Assembly (NCBI GenBank): GCA_000431315.1
Contig: HF989717.1
Location: 69,531-133,530, forward strand
DNA from: Brachyspira sp. CAG:484
GTDB taxonomy: Bacteria; Cyanobacteriota; Vampirovibrionia; Gastranaerophilales; Gastranaerophilaceae
Direction of reading: 5' to 3'
Length of the DNA stretch: 64,000 bases
Shown: positions 57,465-64,000 of the stretch, one piece after another
How the letters are laid out: each line of letters opens with the position of its first letter
How positions within the stretch are numbered: the first letter of the stretch is position 1
The notes under the pieces: model-generated
What the model was told of the DNA's origin: nothing
What the model saw: the letters and a program-made list of their open reading frames with translations, nothing else
The model's database searches: none
Translations under genes and position numbers: made by a program

Positions 57465-58946
57465 TTAAGAGTATACAAACGGAGGTCCGTTTTTAATTTC
57501 CAACAAAATATTATCAGCCATAACTTTTAGTTCTTCTTTAGGTTTTCCAAGTTTTGCCTGACGGTAAAATTCTTCAATAAGCGGTTGAATTGCTGCATCT
57601 TTTTTTGATTTAAAGTTTCTAAGCTCGGTAGAAACAAGACGTTTTTGCAGATTTATTTCGGTTTCTGCATTAATCTTTTTGACCTGAACTTCTTTTACGG
57701 CATCTCCTGCAAGTTTTCCGCCGTAGCTGAATGCCGTTAATCCTGTTATTCCAAAGAATAGCTGTTTAAACTGTTTGTTTTCGGTATTCAAAAGATAATT
57801 AAACAAATGCGCCCTGTAATCGTTTACATGCGAGTAGAAAGTTGTTTTATCAGAGCCGTCCCCCCCCATTGCTTCGTTTACTTTAGCTGTTGCTTTAAGG
57901 ACTTCTTTTGTAAATTCATCAATTTCTTCCGGGTTCCAGTTTAGTTTTTTCAGTGAAGCTTCAATATATTCTTTAGGTGCATCCACATCATGAAAAAGAA
58001 CTTTTAATGTTATTTTGTCATTTTCTTTTGTTGCATCTTTAGATGTTTCTATAATTTTTTTAATTGTGTCTTTTTTATCTGCCAGATAGCGGTCAATATG
58101 TTTCTTGCCGGCATTAAGGTTTTTCATGGCCAAAAATGCAAGCCCTATGATAGAAGCAATAGTTCCTGCTCCGAGAAGAAAATATTTGATATTGCTGTTT
58201 TCAGCTTCCCGTTTTGGCTGGCTTTCTCCAAATGTTACCCCTCCAAAGGTTTTTGAGCCCTTCTTAGGTTTTATCTCTGTAGAAACATACTTGCCGAGTT
58301 CTTTAGCTTTTTCAGAAAGCATGCTTCTTATTATCTGAATTTTGCCGCTAAATGATTGGGTTTCAACATCAATTAACTTTTCCTGTAAGTTTTTTTGAAT
58401 ATCGGCTTCTTTTTTCTTAACCCATACATCTTTATAGCCGTCAAAGAAAGTTTTACCCATAAATGCCATTGCGCTGAGAACTAAAACTCCGCTTCCTGCC
58501 AGAAGTGTTTTAGGCGTTGGGTTTTTTATCATCCTGTAGATTGCCTGGTGTGTTTCATCGTTAATTGCTACATTTCGCGTTGTCGAAGGCAGTGTTTCAA
58601 GTTTTTTGGCGGCAGCTTCTCTGTTAATTTTCGCATTTTTGCGTATGAATGCTGTTAGCAGTGTAACTCCTGCCATTACTCCTATTGCAATAGCACTTAT
58701 AGGGATAAGGCTTTTTTCTTTAGGATTAATATTTTCATTTAATTTAGAAGGCATTTTTACGTCTTCTGAAATTACTAGTGTATCATAGGTTTCGTCTAGA
58801 TTTATAATATTAGAATTTTCTTTTTCTTTTATAAAGTTATTAACAACAACGCCTTCTTTTGTATAAGCATTTACTCTTTTTTGCGGTGCGGTCAGGTTTC
58901 GCTGCTGTCTTATAGTTTCCCCGTCATGAAACTGGTTAATGTTCAT
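57465..58946 (-). CDS. Multi-pass membrane protein, unknown function
   Basis: 493 residues with several transmembrane segments (LIPISAIAIGVMAGVTLLTA, TLLAGSGVLVLSAMAFMGKT, KYFLLGAGTIASIIGLAFLA, FGITGLTAFSYGGKLAG). Long charged loops between them contain coiled parts. An 8-G run (57850-57857, sense GGGGGGGG) is in frame in the Gly-Asp-Gly segment AMGGDGSD. It starts inside the upstream gene by 11 bases and is followed by the HEAT-like gene. No family recognised. Confidence 0.6.
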   Translation of the reverse strand: MNINQFHDGETIRQQRNLTAPQKRVNAYTKEGVVVNNFIKEKENSNIINLDETYDTLVISEDVKMPSKLNENINPKEKSLIPISAIAIGVMAGVTLLTAFIRKNAKINREAAAKKLETLPSTTRNVAINDETHQAIYRMIKNPTPKTLLAGSGVLVLSAMAFMGKTFFDGYKDVWVKKKEADIQKNLQEKLIDVETQSFSGKIQIIRSMLSEKAKELGKYVSTEIKPKKGSKTFGGVTFGESQPKREAENSNIKYFLLGAGTIASIIGLAFLAMKNLNAGKKHIDRYLADKKDTIKKIIETSKDATKENDKITLKVLFHDVDAPKEYIEASLKKLNWNPEEIDEFTKEVLKATAKVNEAMGGDGSDKTTFYSHVNDYRAHLFNYLLNTENKQFKQLFFGITGLTAFSYGGKLAGDAVKEVQVKKINAETEINLQKRLVSTELRNFKSKKDAAIQPLIEEFYRQAKLGKPKEELKVMADNILLEIKNGPPFVYS

Positions 58947-59637
58947 CTTTTTCTATATCCTTTTTGTTTTCGTTTGTTAATTTGTTATAAAGATCATGTA
59001 TAAATGTTTTGAGCTGAAAAGCTTTTTTAGTTTCATCAATTTTCTTTTCTTCATCGTCGGCATCTTGTGGACTGAAAATTGAAAAAAGTGATTTTACTTT
59101 CTTTTTAAGCTCGGAGAATGTTTCTGATATTTTTTTATTTATTGCTGCTTTCAGTTCTCCAACCATGGCTGTTAGCTTATCTGATATATCTGCAAGCTTT
59201 TGTCCAAGTGTTTGAATAGCATTGGAGATTGATGCAGGAATATTTTTTATTGTGTTAATTGTACTTCCAATAATATTGTTAAGTACAAAATTAACCGGTC
59301 TTGCAATAATTGCCGGAGTATTTGCCGAGAAAAATTGTGCAAGTGATGCCATCCGCTGGGATGCGTTAGTCATCGCATTTTGGAAAGCAATTGCCTGTTG
59401 TGCAAAGTTTTGCGCATCCTGCTGCCTTTGAAGCTTTGCATTTTGTTGTGCTTTTAAAAATGCTCCAATTGCCGCACATTCATTCCAGCTCATTTCTCCG
59501 GGTTTTGCAGAAAAGTCGGCTTTTTTCATTCCGCCTCCTCCGCCCATTCCGTTACAAATCGGGCATGCCCCCAAAGGCAGACCATGCGGGCATGTTCCTA
59601 CCCTTGCACTATTCGTTTGTACGGCTCCGAATGACAT
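58936..59637 (-). CDS. CPHG/CPIC glycine-rich protein, unknown function
   Basis: 233 residues. Near the start: VGTCPHGLPLGACPICNGMG followed by five Gly, a Cys/His set (CPHG...CPIC) that could bind zinc. The rest is helical with an Ala/Gln-rich middle (QQNAKLQRQQDAQNFAQQAI), an apolar part (IARPVNFVLNNIIGSTINTI) and a long Lys-rich helix. I associate this leader with Gastranaerophilales-type proteins, a recollection rather than a search result. It is the first gene of a three-gene operon. The upstream region has a weaker sigma-28-like stretch. Confidence 0.6.
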   Translation of the reverse strand: MSFGAVQTNSARVGTCPHGLPLGACPICNGMGGGGGMKKADFSAKPGEMSWNECAAIGAFLKAQQNAKLQRQQDAQNFAQQAIAFQNAMTNASQRMASLAQFFSANTPAIIARPVNFVLNNIIGSTINTIKNIPASISNAIQTLGQKLADISDKLTAMVGELKAAINKKISETFSELKKKVKSLFSIFSPQDADDEEKKIDETKKAFQLKTFIHDLYNKLTNENKKDIEKDEH

Positions 59638-60095
59638 TTAAAAATCCTCTGCTATTCTTTAAACCAGAGGACAACTTAGAAAAATTATTTCTTAATGCTG
59701 ATGCTCGCAGCAAATAAGTTTTTCTGAGTGTTCCGGCTTTTACGGTTGCGGCACAGCTGATGAGTTGCACATCAATTTCCTCTTATAAAAATCCTAAAAT
59801 AACAGTAAGGGCATGTCAAACTAATGTTAATTTATTTGTCATTTTATTTTAATATCCGGGAAAATTCAATGATAATGTACGATTTCGGGATATTTAGCGG
59901 CGTTTAAATGTGTAAGCTGATGTGTACGGCGGTGCTGAACAGGGGTATAGCTTAAGCACCGGATTAGAGGCACCGGAGTTTTGGGTTGGAGATTTGGTCT
60001 GATTTTGTTTGGTGCTGCGGGTTTCCAGTGAAAAGTAAAATTAAATCTTTTGATTTGTTGACAAATTATAATCAAAGTTTTAAAATGGATTTACT
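59638..60095. other. Spacer between divergent operons, no gene seen
   Basis: No supported coding region; a 69-codon open frame on the - strand at 59866-60075 has no ribosome site and no coding character. Contains the dyad GTGCTGAACAGGGG..., a repeat-like GCACCGG pair near 59957 and 59971. The end leads into the riboswitch. Confidence 0.45.
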
Positions 60096-60245
60096 ATTTT
60101 AAGGAAAGCATGGGTGAAATTCCCACACTGGACCGCAGCCGTGCCTGAATTTGCCGCTTTTGAGCTTGCTTGAAACGTGCAAAATGGCCTCACCGGAAAA
60201 GCTGCCAGTCAAAAAACAATGACAGGCAGATAGTGAGATAGTCGG
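60096..60245 (+). promoter_or_regulatory. Cobalamin riboswitch upstream of nrdD
   Basis: It contains the core GGGTGAAATTCCCACACTGG, then ACCGCAGCCGTG, which matches the cobalamin GGTGAAA..CCGCA..GT core, and further on GCTGCCAGTC with the matching GACAGGCAG arm. Spacing of both parts fits a complete aptamer. Cobalamin binding probably lowers nrdD expression, which makes sense if a B12-dependent class II reductase takes over when B12 is present. The B12-box match is a variant. Confidence 0.85.
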
Positions 60246-60292
60246 AATGCTTATTATAGTTGTGTTACCACGGAAATCTGGGAGAAGTTTTT

Positions 60293-62137
60293 ATGAACAA
60301 TACTATTTTAACAAACAGCTCAAATGTTGTTGCCTTGGACACTGCCAAAAAATCTTATGTGTCCAACCCTTTAAACCAGCCTAAAGAAGATAATATTTCG
60401 CTGGTTGATAACTATTTAAAACAGCTTGATTGGAAAGTGAATGAAAATTCCAACATGTCTTATTCAATTCAGGGGCTGAACAATTATATCGCTTCAGAAA
60501 TCAGCAAGAATTACTGGCTGAATAAGATTTATAATGAAAAGATTAAAAATGCTCACCTATCCGGTGATATTCATATTCATGATTTGAATATTATTTCAGT
60601 TTACTGTGTCGGGTGGGATTTAAAAGATTTGTTAACCGAAGGCTTCAAAGGGGTACGCGGAAAGATTGAAAGTGCTCCGCCGAAACATTTCAGAACAGCA
60701 CTCGGACAGATTGTTAATTTTATGTATACAATGCAGGGTGAAGCCGCAGGGGCTCAGGCTTTTTCAAATTTTGACACACTCCTTGCTCCGTTTATAAGAT
60801 ATGATAATCTTTCTTATGAACAGGTTAAACAGGCAATGCAGGAATTTGTATTTAATATGAATGTACCTACCCGCGTAGGTTTCCAAACCCCTTTCACAAA
60901 CATTACTATGGATCTTACAGTTCCTTCATACTATGCAGAACAGCCTGTAATCATAGGCGGAGAGATGCTTGAGGATACTTATAAAGAATTCCAGCCTGAA
61001 ATGGATATGCTTAATAAAGCCTTCTTTGAGGTTATGATGGAAGGTGATGCCTCAGGCAGAGTATTCACATTCCCTATACCGACTTACAATATTACAAAGG
61101 ATTTTGACTGGGATAACAAAAATCTTGACGGGTTGTGGGAAATGTCTGCAAAATACGGTATTCCTTATTTTTCGAACTTTATCAACTCTGACATGTCACC
61201 GGAAGATGCACGTTCAATGTGCTGCCGGTTAAGAATTGACAACCGCGAACTTGAATACAGAGGGGGCGGGCTTTTCGGTTCCAATCCTCTTACCGGATCT
61301 GTTGGTGTTGTAACGATTAACTTACCGAAGATTGCTGATAATGTTAAGAATAAAGGCGAATTTCTTGAAAAGCTTTCACAACAGATGGAAATTGCAAAAG
61401 AAAGTTTGGAGATAAAACGTAAACTGCTTGAAGATTTGACAGATAAAAATCTTTATCCTTATACAAAGTTTTATTTAAGAGATATTAAAGCTCGTTATGG
61501 CGTTTATTGGAAAAATCATTTTTCTACTATCGGTCTAATCGGTATGAATGAAGCATGCTTGAATCTTCTCGGCAGTGATATTGGAAGCTTCCGCGGCAAA
61601 CAGTTTGCGCTTGATGTAATGGATTTTATGAGAGCAAGAATTGCGGAATTCCAGAAGGAAACCGGAAACAACTATAATCTTGAAGCTACACCGGGAGAAG
61701 GTACATCATATCGTCTTGCAAAATTAGACAGAAACTATAAATATAAATATTTTACAAATTCAACACAGCTTCCTGTAAATTATTCTGACGATATTTTTGA
61801 AGTACTTGACCATCAGGATGAGCTTCAGGCAAAATACACAGGCGGAACGGTTGTTCATATTTTTGCAGGTGAGAGAATTTCAAATATTGAAACTATGAAA
61901 AATCTTGTGAAAAAAGTATGTAATAATTATAAACTTCCATACTTTACGTTCTCACCTACATTCAGCACATGTCCAAACCATGGCTACGTAGCCGGCGAGC
62001 ACTTTAAATGTCCTGACTGCGGCGCAGATTGCGAAGTTTATTCAAGGATTGTCGGATACATCAGACCTGTAAATCAGTGGAATAAAGGCAAACAAATGGA
62101 GTTCCACAACAGAAAGAATTTTGCAATTTGTGATTAA
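60293..62137 (+). CDS. nrdD: Anaerobic (class III) ribonucleotide reductase
   Basis: 614 residues from ATG 60293 (GGGAGAAG upstream). It makes dNTPs without oxygen by a glycyl radical. HLSGDIHIHDLNIISVYCVG, MQGEAAGAQAFSNFDTLLAP, NMNVPTRVGFQTPFTNITMD, VFTFPIPTYNITKDFDWD, and RSMCCRLRIDNRELEYRGGGLFG are family hallmarks. The C-terminus has zinc ligands (CPNHGYV, CPDCGADC) and the radical site RIVGYIRPVNQWNKGKQMEF. No ATP-cone is seen at the N-terminus, so allosteric control by ATP/dATP may be absent. Under the riboswitch at 60096. Confidence 0.95.
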   Translation: MNNTILTNSSNVVALDTAKKSYVSNPLNQPKEDNISLVDNYLKQLDWKVNENSNMSYSIQGLNNYIASEISKNYWLNKIYNEKIKNAHLSGDIHIHDLNIISVYCVGWDLKDLLTEGFKGVRGKIESAPPKHFRTALGQIVNFMYTMQGEAAGAQAFSNFDTLLAPFIRYDNLSYEQVKQAMQEFVFNMNVPTRVGFQTPFTNITMDLTVPSYYAEQPVIIGGEMLEDTYKEFQPEMDMLNKAFFEVMMEGDASGRVFTFPIPTYNITKDFDWDNKNLDGLWEMSAKYGIPYFSNFINSDMSPEDARSMCCRLRIDNRELEYRGGGLFGSNPLTGSVGVVTINLPKIADNVKNKGEFLEKLSQQMEIAKESLEIKRKLLEDLTDKNLYPYTKFYLRDIKARYGVYWKNHFSTIGLIGMNEACLNLLGSDIGSFRGKQFALDVMDFMRARIAEFQKETGNNYNLEATPGEGTSYRLAKLDRNYKYKYFTNSTQLPVNYSDDIFEVLDHQDELQAKYTGGTVVHIFAGERISNIETMKNLVKKVCNNYKLPYFTFSPTFSTCPNHGYVAGEHFKCPDCGADCEVYSRIVGYIRPVNQWNKGKQMEFHNRKNFAICD

Positions 62138-62143
62138 TATTGA

Positions 62144-62222
62144 AGAAGGAAATATTTTATTTTCGAGATGATAGCAGAGCCGGAGGCTTGAGCATGTTTG
62201 AGAAAGTAAAATATTATCCTTC
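62144..62222 (+). repeat. Inverted repeat after nrdD, possible terminator
   Basis: Arms AGAAGGAAATATTTTATTTTC (62144-62164) and its near-complement (62202-62222) with one indel and one mismatch, loop of 37 nt, followed by TTTTTT. It may work as a terminator between nrdD and nrdG or be a MITE remnant. Similar in layout to 27681-27766. Confidence 0.5.
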
Positions 62223-62344
62223 TTTTTTATAAGTTATTTATAGTAAGCCAAAATCTGTGTTTTTGCCGGTTTAAATAAAACAAGCCGGCACAGCAGGTTA
62301 GCGTTAAAATAAGCACACAAAAACAAGGTTAAGAAGGTGTAGTT

Positions 62345-63016
62345 ATGTTAATCGGAGGACTGCAAAAGACATCATTACTTGATTTTCCTGGAAAAATCAG
62401 TGCAATAGTATTTACGGCGGGCTGTAACTTTCGTTGCGGCTACTGCCATAATCCTGAACTTATAAAACAGGTCGCTCTTGTAAAGGACGACATATTTGCA
62501 TTTTTGCAAACCCGTATTGGAAAGCTTGACGGTGTAGTTATTACTGGCGGAGAACCATGTCTGCAAAAAGATTTGCCGGAGTTTATAAAACAGATTAAAT
62601 CTATGGGGTTTGCAGTGAAACTTGATACAAACGGAAGTTTTCCTGAGATGCTGGAAACGGTATTGCCTGATGTAGATTATGTTGCCATGGATATTAAAGC
62701 TCCTCTTGAAAAATATTCCGAAATTGTAAATGTTCCGGTCAATACTGATAATATTCTGAAAAGTATCCGCATGCTTCAAAATTCAGGTATAGACCATGAA
62801 TTTCGTACAACAGTACTTGAGTCCCAACTAACTTTTGAAGATTTTGAAAGCATCGGACACCTTCTTAATGGCTCAAAAAAATATATTCTCCAGAAGTTTG
62901 TACCCTCAAAAATCCTTGATGAAGAGTTATTGAACCATAAAACGTATTCCAATGAGCAGTTCCAAAAAATAATAAATATGCTATCATTATATATAAATAA
63001 ATTAGAACTGCGCTAA
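62345..63016 (+). CDS. nrdG: Anaerobic RNR activating protein (radical SAM)
   Basis: 223 residues. Radical SAM cluster motif in FTAGCNFRCGYCHNPELI (CxxxCxxC), GGEPCLQKDLPEFIKQIKSM, DTNGSFPE and VAMDIKAPLEKYSEI. It generates the glycyl radical on NrdD. It lies 200 bp downstream with its own leader (AAGGTGTAG); the spacer holds the inverted repeat above. The length and start are those of the longer NrdG/pyruvate-formate-lyase-activase-like type. Confidence 0.9.
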   Translation: MLIGGLQKTSLLDFPGKISAIVFTAGCNFRCGYCHNPELIKQVALVKDDIFAFLQTRIGKLDGVVITGGEPCLQKDLPEFIKQIKSMGFAVKLDTNGSFPEMLETVLPDVDYVAMDIKAPLEKYSEIVNVPVNTDNILKSIRMLQNSGIDHEFRTTVLESQLTFEDFESIGHLLNGSKKYILQKFVPSKILDEELLNHKTYSNEQFQKIINMLSLYINKLELR

Positions 63017-63091
63017 GATGAGAAGTTAAGATTTCTTAAAATTAGCATCGAGTTTATTCACTATTTTTCGTATGTGGAGTACAATAATTTT

Positions 63092-63907
63092 ATGAGTGTA
63101 GAGGAACAATTATATTCTGACATCCCGCCAACAAAGTTGAGGAATAAAGAGGAGAAATTTAAACCGGCAAAAACAAACAGATTTTGGCTTACTATAGCCA
63201 GCTTGTTTTTCTTTAATATGCTCCAGAACAGATTTTACGCATTCCGTTATAAGGGAGCAGAAGATGTTATTGAAAAAGGTGTTCCTACAATCCTTTTTGC
63301 ACCTCATTGCAACTGGTGGGACGGAATTGTATTATATAATATTACACACAGAATTTTCCATAAAGAAATACGTTTAATGGTGGAAGAGCTTAATCGCTTT
63401 CCTTTGTTAAGAAGAGGCGGTGCTTATTCTGTTTGTAAAAAATCGCCTCAATCTGCTATGAAGGCGCTTCAGTATTCTGTTGATGTCGTAGGAGATTTAA
63501 AAAATATTTTATGTATTTTCCCTCAGGGAATTATAAGACCGCCTCATTTCAGACCAATAGAATTTCAAACAGGACTTGCTTATATTGCGCAAAATGCTGT
63601 TAAGCGGTATGGAAAAGTTAATCTCGTTCCGCTTGCTATTGATTATTGTTTTCTGAGAGATAACAGACCTGAAGTGATTGTTGAATTTGGCAACAAAATC
63701 GAATTAACAGACAGTAAAATCGACAGAAAAACTCTTACACATATGCTTGAAAAAAGCTTGCAGGTAACATGTGATAAACAGTTCCACGAGATTTCCTGCG
63801 GGGATATAACTAATTATAAAATTTTGTTTAAACAACATTTGAAATGGTACAGACGTATTGAGCAAAGATTAAAACGTATTGATGTTCCGCCTGTAGCAGA
63901 TGTATAA
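63092..63907 (+). CDS. 1-acyl-glycerol-3-phosphate acyltransferase-like protein
   Basis: About 271 residues. PlsC-like motifs: FAPHCNWWDGIVLYN (H-x4-D), RLMVEELNRFPLLRRGGAYS and CIFPQGIIRPP (E-replaced PEG-type motif). N-terminal segment FWLTIASLFFFNMLQNR is membrane-associated. It acylates phospholipid or glycolipid precursors; the substrate is unknown. ATG 63092 is chosen; an upstream GTG at 63074 in the same frame would add six residues. Confidence 0.8.
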   Translation: MSVEEQLYSDIPPTKLRNKEEKFKPAKTNRFWLTIASLFFFNMLQNRFYAFRYKGAEDVIEKGVPTILFAPHCNWWDGIVLYNITHRIFHKEIRLMVEELNRFPLLRRGGAYSVCKKSPQSAMKALQYSVDVVGDLKNILCIFPQGIIRPPHFRPIEFQTGLAYIAQNAVKRYGKVNLVPLAIDYCFLRDNRPEVIVEFGNKIELTDSKIDRKTLTHMLEKSLQVTCDKQFHEISCGDITNYKILFKQHLKWYRRIEQRLKRIDVPPVADV

Positions 63908-63910
63908 TTT

Positions 63911-63937
63911 AAAAGCTCCCTTATAGGGAGCTTTTTT
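63911..63937. terminator. Bidirectional terminator
   Basis: AAAAGCTCCC / GGGAGCTTTTTT stem with a short loop, between convergent genes. Confidence 0.88.
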
Positions 63938-64000
63938 AAGCGTTGTATCGTTTGAAGGATTTTTCGATATTTTTCTGAATAACCGACTTGACAGTATCGT
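63936..64000 (-). CDS. MGMAASQAR-family protein, C-terminal end only
   Basis: The visible ~21 residues read DTVKSVIQKNIEKSFKRYNA and a stop, closely matching the ends of the 28646 (SVKNVIDKNVEKSFQIFS) and 53350 (SKVIEKNVESSFKTFG) proteins. The gene runs beyond the window. It confirms a family of at least three paralogues here. Confidence 0.7.
   Translation of the reverse strand, partial: DTVKSVIQKNIEKSFKRYNA

Noticed and set aside
59866..60075. 69-codon open frame on the - strand
   Set aside because: Lies in a noncoding spacer ahead of the riboswitch, no ribosome site, composition His/Pro-rich and unlike neighbouring genes.
1..64000. CRISPR array
   Set aside because: No regularly spaced direct repeats with unique spacers; the repeats present have gene-containing or variable spacing.

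Overview
The window looks like a gut-type non-photosynthetic cyanobacterium (Melainabacteria/Vampirovibrionia, most likely Gastranaerophilales). The evidence is a full-length RpaB/Ycf27-type response regulator that follows the cyanobacterial pattern closely, many prepilin-like proteins with the FTLAEVLITLGIIGVVAAMTLP signature, a CPHG/CPIC glycine-rich protein, AT-rich DNA, class III (anaerobic) ribonucleotide reductase and KDO-containing LPS synthesis. The taxon is inferred from family resemblance, not from a search.

Positions 1 to about 18251 are the right part of a Mu-like transposable prophage whose left end lies outside the window. Late genes run on the + strand: baseplate J, tail protein I, fibres, an amidase lysin, two MGGRG proteins and a cargo tail of small genes. 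Early genes run on the - strand from the right end: a MuA-like transposase, an AAA ATPase and a third gene, then a repressor-like HTH, a second MuA-like transposase with a MuB-like ATPase, a small membrane protein, GemA, two small proteins and a Mor-like activator. The two arms meet at a hairpin near 8920. Four 28-bp end repeats (18037-18251) mark the right end, which interrupts an NAD-dependent epimerase gene. On the early arm, two complete type II hammerhead ribozymes sit between stop codon and next ribosome site. On the late arm, four copies of an unrelated ~72-bp element occupy the same stop-to-start position at fixed distance from the next ATG.

Positions 18252 to 43000 are chromosomal: tRNA-His, rpaB, kdsB-prmA-accA-accD, smpB, an oligopeptide ABC transporter, mgtC, pheT, rplI and a MetE-like/CooC-like/folD cluster. 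Interspersed are prepilin-like genes, three of them in the whole window paired divergently with a small XRE regulator. Two adjacent prepilin loci (26654 and 27808) and a third (49274-50048) carry 10-11 bp poly-G tracts near the start codon, and each is out of frame by one base. This pattern predicts phase variation of surface pseudopilins.

Positions 43185 to 48954 are the infA-rpmJ-rpsM-rpsK-rpsD-rpoA-rplQ-truA-rplM-rpsI cluster on the - strand, interrupted by two copies of a ~115-bp repeat placed directly after the rpmJ and rpoA stop codons. Beyond it lie pilin genes, lepB, a polyprenyl synthase, and a block (53350-59637) of secreted or membrane proteins of unknown function. Three genes in the window (at 29767, 54777 and 56891) have matching sigma-28-like promoters, TAAAGTTT-N12-(G/T)(C/T)CG. 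The window ends with a cobalamin riboswitch upstream of nrdD-nrdG, an acyltransferase, and the tail of another MGMAASQAR-family paralogue.
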